This document shows positions 21,060 to 52,564 of a stretch of 64,000 nucleotides of DNA, one piece after another. Position 1 is the first letter of the stretch; each line of letters starts with the position of its first letter. The notes under the pieces are model-generated. The model was not told the DNA's origin. It ran no database searches and saw only the letters and a program-made list of their open reading frames with translations. Origin of the DNA: Elgaria multicarinata webbii (lineage: Eukaryota; Chordata; Lepidosauria; Squamata; Anguidae); assembly GCF_023053635.1 (NCBI RefSeq), contig NC_086182.1:2803001-2867000 (forward strand). The letters run 5' to 3'. Both the position numbers and the translations under genes were made by a program.

Positions 21060-22110
21060 CCACAATTGTGTGTCCTTCACTAGTTGTCAGTGTGGGAGGA
21101 GGCGACGCCAGGAAGAGCCCAGGTGAGCTGGGCTTGCTGTGCCTGAGGTGTTTACTGTCAGCAGCATGGACGTGGACCGGCGCACCAAGGCGTCACCACA
21201 CAGAGCGGTGGCGGTGTTTGCATTGGCCACACCGCTGCTTCCGGCCCTCTCGGTGCAGGCCACGTCTCAAGCAGGGCAGCTCCTGTGGGCCACTCACCTG
21301 GCCAGTCTCCAGTCAGGTGGGCCAGGAAGCATCGCCTGGACAAAAGAAAGGCGCTTTAGACATGCTCGGGGAGACTGTGCCCATGGCTGCTGCTGCTGCG
21401 TCTTTCCAAGAGGACGAGGAACTCTGCACATGGCCAGAGGCACCCAGCTCTCCTAAGAGCGGGGGCCCCTCTGGGGGGCGCGCATGCTGCCCCCCAGGCC
21501 TCTGGCGTCCTCCGAGAAGGGCAGGTGGAGCCGAGCCGGCCCCAGAACCACACGGGGGCAACTTCTGCGTGGCGTCACAAGCAGCGGCTCCGCTGACGTG
21601 GGTCGTTGACGTCACAAGCCAGCACCCACCTCGCGCTCTCGCCGTTGCCATGGCAACTCGGCGGCGGGAGAGGTTCGGCCCAGGCCGAAGGGCCGCCAGC
21701 TTGCCTGACGTCATTTCCTGCCGCTCCCCCAGCGGCGGGCCTCGGGCAGAACCCCTCCCTTTCCCGCCAAGCCTGAGGCCTCACAGCGTCGCCTTTACCT
21801 GGGCGGCCTCGAAAGCCTCGGGTTCCAGCCCGGCAGCCGGCGAGGGGAGTCGGCGAGCGGCCTCCGCTATGGCTCCTTACAAACGGCTTGCGAAACTCGT
21901 CTGTAACGGCGGCTCCCATTGGCCGAGCAAGGTCACAGGACGCAGGCCCGCGCAGCACGACGGGAAACCGAGTCCCACTGCCACTGCCCGGCTCTCGCTC
22001 AGCAGGAGCGTATTTTTAGCAGCACTCCCGGCCTCCAGCGCTTCGGCACTAGAAAGGTCGTGGAAAAGAGGAGGGAGGGAGGCGGAATCAGGGCTGCGTC
22101 CCTAAGGGCG
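21060..22110 (-). promoter_or_regulatory. C2orf42: CpG-island promoter of C2orf42
   Basis: About 1 kb of dense CpG upstream of the C2orf42 coding exons. Visible motifs are two perfect CREs (TGACGTCA) at 21607-21614 and 21706-21713, a perfect palindromic RFX X-box at 21644-21657, a sense-strand CCAAT at 21922-21918, and a degenerate ZNF143-like site at 21967-21950. Two strong minus-strand splice donors, CAG|gtaaag at 21798 and CAG|gtgagt at 21297, suggest alternative untranslated first exons. A plus-strand CAG|gtgagc near 21124 leaves room for divergent transcription. The exact start sites cannot be read from sequence. Confidence 0.75.
21799..21900 (-). other. C2orf42: Candidate untranslated first exon of C2orf42
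   Basis: The minus strand shows CAG|gtaaag with the exon ending at 21799, just downstream of the CCAAT box and the ZNF143-like motif. It would splice to the acceptor at 14879, ahead of the start codon. The 5' end given is a guess. A second donor with the exon ending at 21298 is an alternative. Confidence 0.4.
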
Positions 22111-22186
22111 CAGAGTAGGGCTCAGCCCTAAAACCAGCAGCCCTGGTGGTGGGTGGATCAGGCCAAAGGCCTCTCCAGGGCAGCCT

Positions 22187-22400
22187 TCTGATTAGGGACA
22201 CGTGCGCAGCACCCTCCAGCTCATCTTCCCCAGCAACTGCCTCCGATGCTGGCTGTAGCATCCATCCGTACTAGCAGCCATTGAGAAGTCTCCTCCTCCT
22301 CCAGGGATTTATAGAATGTCCGTTTAAAGCCATCCAAATTGGTGGCATTCACCATGTCTTGCGGTGCTGCATCCCCTAGTTTAATTATGCACATTCTTGG
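22187..22400 (-). mobile_element. CR1 LINE fragment
   Basis: ccccagcaactgcctccgat, then aaagccatccaaattggtgg, then tgctgcatcccctagtttaa match the CR1 part seen at 33440-33600. It borders the C2orf42 CpG island. Confidence 0.7.
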
Positions 22401-23597
22401 CTGCAAGCCCAAGCTGGAAAAGTGGAACTGGGCTTCTGTGACACCCGTGACAGGAGGACTGTTAATTAGGAACGTGTTCATGCACAGTTGAGTTGCAGAC
22501 GGATGTTATGGGCTCTCCATACCTTCCAGTTACCATATCAATGCCAGATGCCCTTCTGATACACGTTGGTGGCTATCACTACGTTTTGCGGTACCAAATT
22601 ATGCACTGCCATCAGCCCTACCACACATAACCACGGTGAGGAATGTTTCATTACGTTTCTATACCACCCAATAGTAACCCAAGCTCTATGGGTGGTTCAC
22701 AAAAATTGATGGTGAGTTGTAGGACAAACCACCTGGAAAGCCACAAGTTTCCCACCACGGTTTAGATAGCACCGACAGTTCTGGCCCCCATTTTGATTCT
22801 GGTGGCTAGCAGCCGGCACTTTCTTAGCAGAAGTGAAGGTTTCTGGAAACATCCAGGGCCCTAACTACATTTCTCAGTGACACTGACACCCTCCCCTAAA
22901 AGAGTGATAGTAAGCCCTTGGCTGCCTGGTTTCTCTTGGGAGTTGACAGAGATTTTTGAAAAGAGGAATGACTACTTCTTTTGAGGAGACAGTGATGACT
23001 TCTTAGAAAGAGGCTCAATTTAGTCCTAGTTTCAGGAGGTAGCAGTAGTTGCACTCAAGAGACCACACACAACTCCATAGCAGTGATGGAAGACTCCAGA
23101 GAATAAACTGTTAGGGAAGCATATTTCACACTATTCCCCAATTTTCTATTTAGTGATTGGTTATGAGGTGCACTTCCCTCAGGTCGTATCACCTGGCTAC
23201 ACTTACTGTATTTTTTTTCAGAGCACATCCTATGAATCTAGATTGTCGACAGGAGTAAGAGATAATTTAGGGGAAGGTAGTTATTTTGCCAGTTAATGCA
23301 CAGAGGACAGGAAGTAATGTTTCAATAGCCCTTTCGGGGGATTGGTTTAGGATGACTATCCTAGAAACTAGATGCTCTTTATAAAGTTTCTTTCCAGCGG
23401 TATATTCTGAGCATTTCATCACATGAGATGAAATGCTATTTAAGGAGGATTCCTACAGCTGACAGATTTAACTTGGCAATTCATAAGGCTCCTTTCAATT
23501 CTATGTCGCTATAAGGATCAGAATAGGATTCTTATGCAATTTCTCTCCCAAACCAATGCTGGAATGTCTGAACAGTAAACAAAAGGTAAGGATGAAA
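22401..23597. other. Intergenic gap between C2orf42 promoter and TIA1 3' end
   Basis: A second CR1 scrap is visible at about 22530-22620 and a reversed L2-like 3' end scrap at about 22650-22710 (ataccacccaatag, then gggtggttcacaaaa). The remaining 0.9 kb is unassigned and shows no gene. Confidence 0.5.
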
Positions 23598-26497
23598 TAT
23601 GCAAGCTCACATCTTTTATTAACATCTTAATGGCTTTCAAAAGTCACGGCTTCTGGAGTGAAGTTTTTGAACTTCTAAACACAAGTATCAAAATACATTA
23701 GTTCAAATGAAGCTTTTCAATGTTTATACAGACACAAAAATGGGCTGCTATTTGAAAAATAAAAACAAAATAACCCAAACCAAACACCCCAGGCAGCATC
23801 CTCCTCCTTTGAGATCTGTATAGGGCATTTACACATTTCGTATTAAGAAAGGTCCCTTTTTAAACTGAAAGGCCTGGCAGATGCTTAAACTAAAAGTAAG
23901 GAAAGGGGCAACAATGGGAAGGAATAGGCTCGAGTTGACCTATTTTTCTTTAGGGACACTGTAGACTAGTTACAGCAAAGGAAGGACACCCCAATAAAGC
24001 TGGCACTTGATCAGCTTCTACTAAACAGTTTTTACTCTGGCTCATGTAGCAGAAGTTAGGAGTAACCTCCAGTAAACTAACAAACAGAACTAGCTTAGCT
24101 ATGAACATTGCAGAGTTTAAAGGGCCCCATCAATTTATTTTTGTCATCATATTTTGAAGTCTAACTGAGAATCTTCAGAACTTTCAAGCCTCTTAAATAA
24201 TACTGAAATGCCATTACTTCTCCCTTTTGCTTTATCCATTCAAAGAACTCATGTTTTTGAAATGTATCAAAGCTTTAGTTGTCATGGACTGACATTCTTC
24301 CTGGGTATTCAAATAAAGAGAAAAGCCCAAGGACAGCAATCAGCACTGATGATACAAAAAGCTTCTTTTTTAAAACTGGGTAATAGGATCTCAGACTGTT
24401 CAAGTGAAAGAAATTTTATTTAAGCAGACCAAACCTGGGCAGTTCTATTGTTGAAATTACACATAGAAATTCCAATGCGGCACCAAACTCACCTCAAACC
24501 TATTCATGTCCTCTTTTCAAAGAATTTTACAAGCAGAGGTGGTAAGCAGAAATTAGATATGGTTTTTTTCTTTTTTTGCAAATTTAAAAGGCAGCATGGA
24601 TACATAAATGAGAAAAATCTATGGAGTTAAAGGTGTCTTTGGGGCATGCTTTATTTTTTAAATATTTCGAGGTCAGGCTCTGTCTACAGGTAACAACTGA
24701 TGTTATTAACACAGCTCCACTTAACTGATACCTAAAATTTCGAGCCAGCTGGCACACCGTACTTTTCAGAATGTCAGTTGTTAACATATTTGGGGACAAG
24801 ATGTTTTCTCATTATAGGCTTTCTTTTGTCTTTTCTTCTTTCCCTAAGATTCCATACAAGCTTTCAAAATTTAGAACAGCTTCCCAAAACTCCCCACCCA
24901 CCCAAAACAAAAAAAACACCCCCAAAGACAGAGGGGTCGAAATCAAGACAAATAGAACCAACAGTTCCAAAGCTAGCTCTCTAGTCTCTCAGCAGGTCAC
25001 TTCTTTTCATAAAATACATTGTCACAGGACACTCTGTATAGCATAAGCTCAGGAATTTGTTGGTAAGTTGCTCCACTACAACCAATGCAGAACAAAGAAC
25101 GAAACACCTCCACATGCCCAGACATTAACAGGGATAAATAAATACTACACCTAGGGGTAGTTTTCTTTTTCTTTTCTTTTTTTGCACTCTCTGAAGGCTA
25201 GTCAAGGAGGTAGGATAGCGAGATTTTTTGGCCTCTGAAAAATTCAAACTGCTTTATCCAGCTGGTCCTTCGGGCTTAACTGGAGCATTTCTCATACTCC
25301 TGGCCTGATTCATGTAATGCTACATGATTTCATAGCTCTACCTGTACATGCTAAATCAAGTCACTTACTCCACTCGAGCAAAAAGTTGCTAACAGTTAAG
25401 ACCAATGTATTCTCTACATATCTCTGAAAAATGAGAGCATGACTGTTTATTCAAAGTCTAACAGTGTATTTGATATTCACATGCAAAAGCCAAAGCTTAA
25501 ATCGTACTCATAATTCACGTAAATCTCTCTGCCTCTTACCCTTTCAAAGAAGGAGACATACAAAAGCTGACCAACTTTTGTGAAAAATATTAATTTGCTA
25601 AAATAGTTTACATGATAAAGGATACATGTAAATGTAAAAACTGACAGATTTAAAAAAGCTGGTTCATAAGAATGTGTCACATTTTTAATATCTGAAACTG
25701 GGTTGAAGTTCATCAGTGAAGATAAAGATCTTTGAGTAAATCCAACAGGGATTTCCCAGGCACCTTCTCATATCTAACAATAGCAACAACAACATGAAGA
25801 GTTGGATCCAGCCGAGAGCTCTGTACAACTATTTAGGTCAATTATGACTTCCCCATCGCCACTCCTAGTTAATAATTTAATAGCTGACAGTAAGGCAAAA
25901 ACCACTTTTTGAAAAATGTCTAGATACAAAATAATGTAAACCAATAAGTTATATTTGAAACCCCAGTATAACAAAAGTGAGGAGATGGACACTTTATACA
26001 ATAGGCTCTCTTTAAAACAGAATTGTGCACACGCTGAAGATCACAACAAACCTTCAGAATTCACACAGTTTTGGCGTGTTTTTTTTCTTTTGTACAACTT
26101 CTTTCATATACATTTTAAGTCATACTAGGAATGCAAACTAGAACTGCACACTACTTCAGTGGAAAAAAAAAGTTTTGATATTGTGCAATTTTCTGCCGCA
26201 ATCTAAAAGTGGCAGAAATCCCTGCATTAGTTGTGTTTCAAACAAAGATCTTTAAGAAACACATCTCAAAAGAGGAAAAGAAGGCAAAAGTTGGCAGATA
26301 TCCAGCATCTAGTATTTCCTGTGTGTGTTTTTTTAAAAAATGTGGACAACAAAGTTTCATGATTAAAAATAAATACTGTTTGACTTTTGCACTGACTTGA
26401 TTGGATAGATTTTTTAAAGTAAACAAAAGGATTTACAATGCTCCATATAGCCTCAAAGCCACCAGTTGTTCTATTCCAGAGTCCTTCTCTGTCTGTC
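23598..26497 (-). other. TIA1: TIA1 3' UTR
   Basis: About 2.9 kb of AT-rich, repeat-poor sequence follows the stop codon. On the minus strand an AATAAA lies at 23620-23615, with others inside (for example near 24650). The absence of transposons here contrasts with the flanks and fits a conserved long 3' UTR such as mammalian TIA1 has. The end point is inferred from the last hexamer before repeats resume. Confidence 0.6.
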
Positions 26498-48758
<22,261 letters not shown>

Positions 48759-49221
48759 GGCCGCGGCAACTCCTCGTCAGCCCCCCAGCCAGGCGAGATC
48801 CACCGCGCTGACCCGTGGGCCGAGTCCACGCGCGAGGAAGGCCTCACGTAGCCGCGACGGACAACAAACCCGCCGCTCGTCCTCTCAAGATGGCGCTGGC
48901 GGGCAGAGAGGCCCGGGCCGGCCGACGGAAGGAAGCTTCAGCGCATGCGCCAATCTCTCGGCAGCGCGCGCATCCGCCGTCGCCGCCGCGTTTCGTCTTC
49001 TCTTTCTCCTGTTGATTCTCGCGAGACTTCCGCTGGGCACATGCGCACTGGGTATTGCTTTAAATCGCGGGCAAACCTGCGCCTCTCTTCCTTCTTTTTA
49101 AGTTTTTCTCTCATTTTAACATTTAATAAATAATTTTAAAAAAGTTTTTATCCGGCTGGATAGTTCGGTGCTATGATCAGTAGCATAGATTTTGGTGGGG
49201 GCTAGAAAGCAAGGGGGTGGG

Positions 49222-49225
49222 AAAA
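49222..49225 (-). terminator. Pol III T-run terminator of tRNA-Gly
   Basis: The plus strand reads aaaa (TTTT on the gene strand) directly downstream of the tRNA 3' end. Confidence 0.7.
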
Positions 49226-49228
49226 CAC

Positions 49229-49299
49229 TGCGCCGCCCGGGAATCGAACCCGGGTCGCAAGAATGGGAATCTTGCATGATACCACTACACCAGCGGCGC
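49229..49299 (-). tRNA. tRNA-Gly (anticodon CCC)
   Basis: The minus strand folds as a complete 71-nt tRNA including the discriminator A. The 7-bp acceptor stem is GCGCCGC/GCGGCGC, the A box is TGGTGTAGTGG, the anticodon stem is CAAGA/TCTTG around loop TTCCCAT, and the B box is GGTTCGATTCC. No intron is present. A run of four T on the sense strand starts about 4-7 nt after the gene, a normal pol III terminator. The sequence matches human tRNA-Gly-CCC as remembered. It lies about 470 bp upstream of the TIA1 start codon and on the same strand. Confidence 0.96.
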
Positions 49300-49439
49300 G
49301 GATGAAAATGTAGCTGAAAAAGAGGCCTTAGGAAGATGAGCACGGCGGCCCGAAGCCCCCAGTTTCACACACGCCCACGCCTGTGCTGCTCTTCCCAAGA
49401 GACAAATCGGTGCCCAAATAGGACACAAAATCCCACATA

Positions 49440-49557
49440 ACTCCTTACGTTGGGAGACCCATTATGTAGACCCATTGAAGTGAATGGAACTTAAGTCAGC
49501 CATGCCATGACTAGCACAAATCCCATTCATTTTAATGGGTCTAGCTTAAGTAGGATA
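49440..49557. mobile_element. MITE-like fragment upstream of the tRNA gene
   Basis: Two inverted copies of the 'caatgggacttaagt' type motif (cattgaagtgaatggaactt and aatcccattcattttaatgg) fit a common lizard palindromic repeat. Related scraps are at 19463-19545 and 51000-51090. Confidence 0.5.
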
Positions 49558-50135
49558 TTTATTTATTTATTTATTTATTTTTTACATTTTTATACCGCCC
49601 AATAGCCGAAGCTCTCTGGCCGGTTCACAAAAATTAAAACCATCATAAAACAACCAACAGGTTAAAAGCACAAATACAAAAAATACAGTATAAAAAGCAC
49701 AACCAGGATAAAACCATGCCACAAAATTGATATAACATTAAAATACAGAGTTAAAACAGTAAAATTTAAATTTAAGTTAAAATTAAGTGTTAAAATACTG
49801 AGTGAATAAAAAGGCCTTCAGCTGGCGATGAAAGCAGTACAGTGCAGGCGCCAGGCGGACCTCTCTGGGGAGCTCATTCCACAGTCGGGGTGCCACAGTG
49901 GAGAAAGCCCTGCTCCTAGTAGCCCTGCTCACTTCCTTTGGCAGGGGCTCACGGAGAAGGACCTCTGAGGATGACCTTAGGGTCCGGGCAGGTACATATG
50001 GGAGGAGGCGTTCCTTCAAATAACCTAGCCCCAAACCGTTTGTGGCTTTAAATGTCAATACCAGCACTTTGAATTGGGCCCGGACCTGGACTGGCAGCCA
50101 ATGAAGTTGTAAAAGGACTGGCGTAATGTGATTTA
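49558..50135 (-). mobile_element. L2-like LINE 3' end, reversed
   Basis: The reverse strand encodes an L2-type C-terminus (KATNGLGLGYLKERLLPYV, then RAFSTVAPRLWNELPREV, then FHRQLKAFLFTQYF) with little decay, then the 3' UTR (ttacatttttataccgccca reversed) and a (TTTA)n tail. It is probably fairly young. Confidence 0.88.
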
Positions 50136-51550
50136 TGTTGGATTCTACCTAAGGCTGAAATCTCAGGTGTGTCTGCTCAGAAGTAAGTCCCATGGCAATT
50201 TACCTGGGACCAAGTCCCGCTGTGCTCACTCTTAGATTTCACTGAGCTCAGTAGGAGGCGCTTCCCGTGGCACTCTGAGGCTGCCCACCTTCCTCCCAAG
50301 CACCTTCACTTTGGAGTAAATGCCATTCATGCCAGTGGGCCTGGCTCCCAAGTGAGCAAGGCTCCACTCTTGTGCATACTTTATAATTACTCATTACATT
50401 TTAGCCTATTTTTCTTCTAGTTTCTCCTGGTATTTTACCAGCACAACAACCCTGTGAAGTAGGTTGGTATGAGAAAGGGAGTGTAAGGGGTGGGTGGGTT
50501 GAGTCTGGGTCTCCCTAACCCTGTTCCATCCTTCTCACCACACTAGATCACTGAACCCTGAAGGCCTTGCAACCTCTTTCAGCACTGCAACCTCCTGCAG
50601 CAATCTTTTGTGCACTGGTGTTTTCTTCTAAAGCAGCTGGCCCTTTCACAAGGACTTGCAAACAGTGGCTGCTGAGTTTGGACCACACACTAATCAACTG
50701 GAGGGTTTAATAGGAACAGAATGGGAATCAACCATTGATTAGTGCATCCTCCGAACTCAGCCAGGGTCTCTCAAACATCCTCCCTAGCCTGGTGCCTCCC
50801 AGATGTTGGACTACAACTCTCATCATCCCCCCAACAGCAGGGGCCATGCTGGCTGGGGATGATGGGAGATATAACCAATATATCTAGAGGGCACCAAGTT
50901 GGGGAAGGTTGATTTCGTGTGATCCATTCACCAAAGAAAATCTTACCACTTTGGCATAAGACAGCAAGCAAATATGTGTACAGACCTGCTGGGTTGGATT
51001 CAGATTTAGTCATGCTTTGAGCAGACCCATAGAAGTCAGTAGAGCAAGGCAATCATGATTAACCTACGTCCCATTGATTCCAATGGATCTGTTCTAAGCA
51101 TCACTAGCTCTGGCACCAACCCATTGCGTTTCATGAAAAATCCTTCTATTGACAGCTATTAATCCTGGTACCCAAATGGAGCCTCTGTCCCAAAGCTGGG
51201 GAGGGCTCCTGGCTGGCCATGACTGGAAAAAGAATCCTGGGCTTGGGTGAGCCAGCCAGGCAATTCTGTAGCTTTAATTGGAGTTAAATGGAGCCTCCAT
51301 GTTCAGAAGCAATCCACCTCCAGATACCAGTTTTATGGGGTATGAACCGGGTGGGTGGGGGCTGTTTACCTTCCTAACCTGCTTGTGAACTGGGGATGTC
51401 TGGCTTGCAGTAAGCTATGCTGACTGGGGATGATGGAAGTTGCACTCCAACACATCTGGAGGTTGTTGCTGCTCTCATTAATATTAAAGAGAATTTTTAC
51501 TTGCCTTTCAGGGCACAGTGCCTTCACAAGTTGGCTCCAAAAGGCAAGTG
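50136..51550. other. TIA1-PCYOX1 intergenic gap, old repeats
   Basis: Repeat scraps include aagtaagtcccatggcaatt near 50180, a reversed tRNA-SINE end at about 50430-50545 (acaacaaccctgtgaagtag), a palindromic MITE at 50779-50916, and a 'ccaatggatctgttctaagc' scrap near 51080. No gene is seen. Confidence 0.5.
50779..50916. mobile_element. Palindromic hAT-type MITE
   Basis: cctagcctggtgcctcccag, then tggactacaactctcatcat, then gggcaccaagttggggaagg, with inverted halves of the 5313-5452 family. Confidence 0.8.
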
Positions 51551-51627
51551 TGTACATAACAAGAACCCGGCTGGATCAGGCCAGAGTCCACCTAGTCCTG
51601 CAGTCTGTTCACACAGTGGCCAACCAG
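51549..51627 (-). mobile_element. CR1-type fragment cut by a DNA transposon
   Basis: aacaagaacccggctggatc, then gtccacctagtcctgcagtc, then cacacagtggccaaccag is the reversed 3' fragment family. It stops exactly where the CAGGGCCGGTG element begins and does not resume on the other side. Confidence 0.65.
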
Positions 51628-52259
51628 CAGGGCCGGTGTTACCATAGAGGCCACTCAGGCGGCCGCCTAGAAGGCCAAGCTAAAAGGGGTGCCGGGCACA
51701 GCGCAGCACCCACGTGCGTTGTTGGCTTTGAGCCGGGCCAGCCCGAGGATTCAGCTGGGCCTGGGCGGGCGAGATGGCGCCCCACGCCCGCCCAGCCGAA
51801 GCAAAGCCAGGGACGCTGGGGTGGGGGTGGGGCGGCTCCACGTTCGGACTTCCGGAACACGCCTGGAAGAGAGACACACAGAGAGAGAGAATGTATGGGT
51901 GAATGGGGTGCATGGGGTCTTTGAGTGAATGCATGTGTTCATGCGTGTGTTTGTTTGGAGTGAGTGATGCTGAGAGTGTGTGCACGTGCGTGCGTGAGTT
52001 GGGGGGGACGATTTGGAGGTGACATTCCTATTAAATAATGCATTTTTGACCCATAGACATTCCTTTCCAATTTGTTTGCTATAATTGGCATGACGTATTT
52101 CTTGCACTTTAAAATAAATTTAGCAGTTTCAAGTTTTGTGCTTATTTTTTCCAGGAAACATCTGTTCTTAAAAATTAAACTTGGCGTTTGTGTGTGTGTG
52201 TGTGTGTGTGAAAGTAGCTGACATTGCCTAGGGCGCAAAATAGTTTGGCACCGGCCCTG
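51628..52259. mobile_element. DNA element with 11-bp TIRs next to the PCYOX1 promoter
   Basis: The element begins CAGGGCCGGTG and ends CACCGGCCCTG, a perfect inverted repeat. It is 632 bp with a GC-rich left half, an AG/GT-rich middle and a (GT)n run at 52188-52210. No transposase frame and no clear target duplication were found, so the superfamily (hAT-like?) is uncertain. It ends about 200 bp before the PCYOX1 ATG. Confidence 0.75.
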
Positions 52260-52458
52260 GCTGCAGTCAGAAGCAGGCCGGCCTTTGGAGCCAGAGCGGG
52301 CCGGGCCAGGCCAGGGGCAGGGGCAGCTGACCCCGCGCGCAACAGGCTCCTGTCGTCCCTCCCACCCGGGGAGGCTGCGGGGCGGGCCCGGTGTGCGGGC
52401 GAGGCGAGGCCCGGCCTCCTGCCTTCCGCCTGCGCGGGGTGCGTATTCATCGCTCGCC
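52260..52458 (+). promoter_or_regulatory. PCYOX1: PCYOX1 GC-rich promoter and leader
   Basis: About 200 bp of very GC-rich DNA with a GC box (ggggcgggc near 52379) lies between the start codon and the terminal inverted repeat of a transposon ending at 52259. The CpG density runs on into exon 1 and the start of intron 1. No TATA box is seen. Confidence 0.6.
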
Positions 52459-52564
52459 ATGGCCGCCGCCGCCGCGCGCCTCCTGCCGCTGCTGCTGCTG
52501 GCCTGCCTGTGGCGCGGGGCCGCGCCGGGGACCCCGGAGCTGCGCCGCCCGCCCGCCCGGATAG
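52459..52564 (+). CDS. PCYOX1: PCYOX1 coding exon 1 (signal peptide)
   Basis: The 106-nt exon encodes an alanine-rich start, a leucine core [11 protein letters not shown] and a short ELRRPPARI that aligns with human ELRAPPDKI. The donor is G|gtatag, a weak site. The exon is extremely GC-rich. Confidence 0.85.

Noticed and set aside
20823-21063. Frames with runs of Ile or Tyr
   Set aside because: They are translations of an (AAT)n microsatellite at a LINE end.
20963-22105. 380-codon plus-strand open frame across the C2orf42 CpG island
   Set aside because: It is composed of GC-rich low-complexity sequence with no recognisable domain. CpG-island frames stay open by chance for lack of stop codons.
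48815-49015. Plus-strand frame starting at the YY1-like ATG opposite TIA1
   Set aside because: It is short and arginine/alanine-rich, with no homologue recognised. A divergent transcript is possible, but a protein is not supported.
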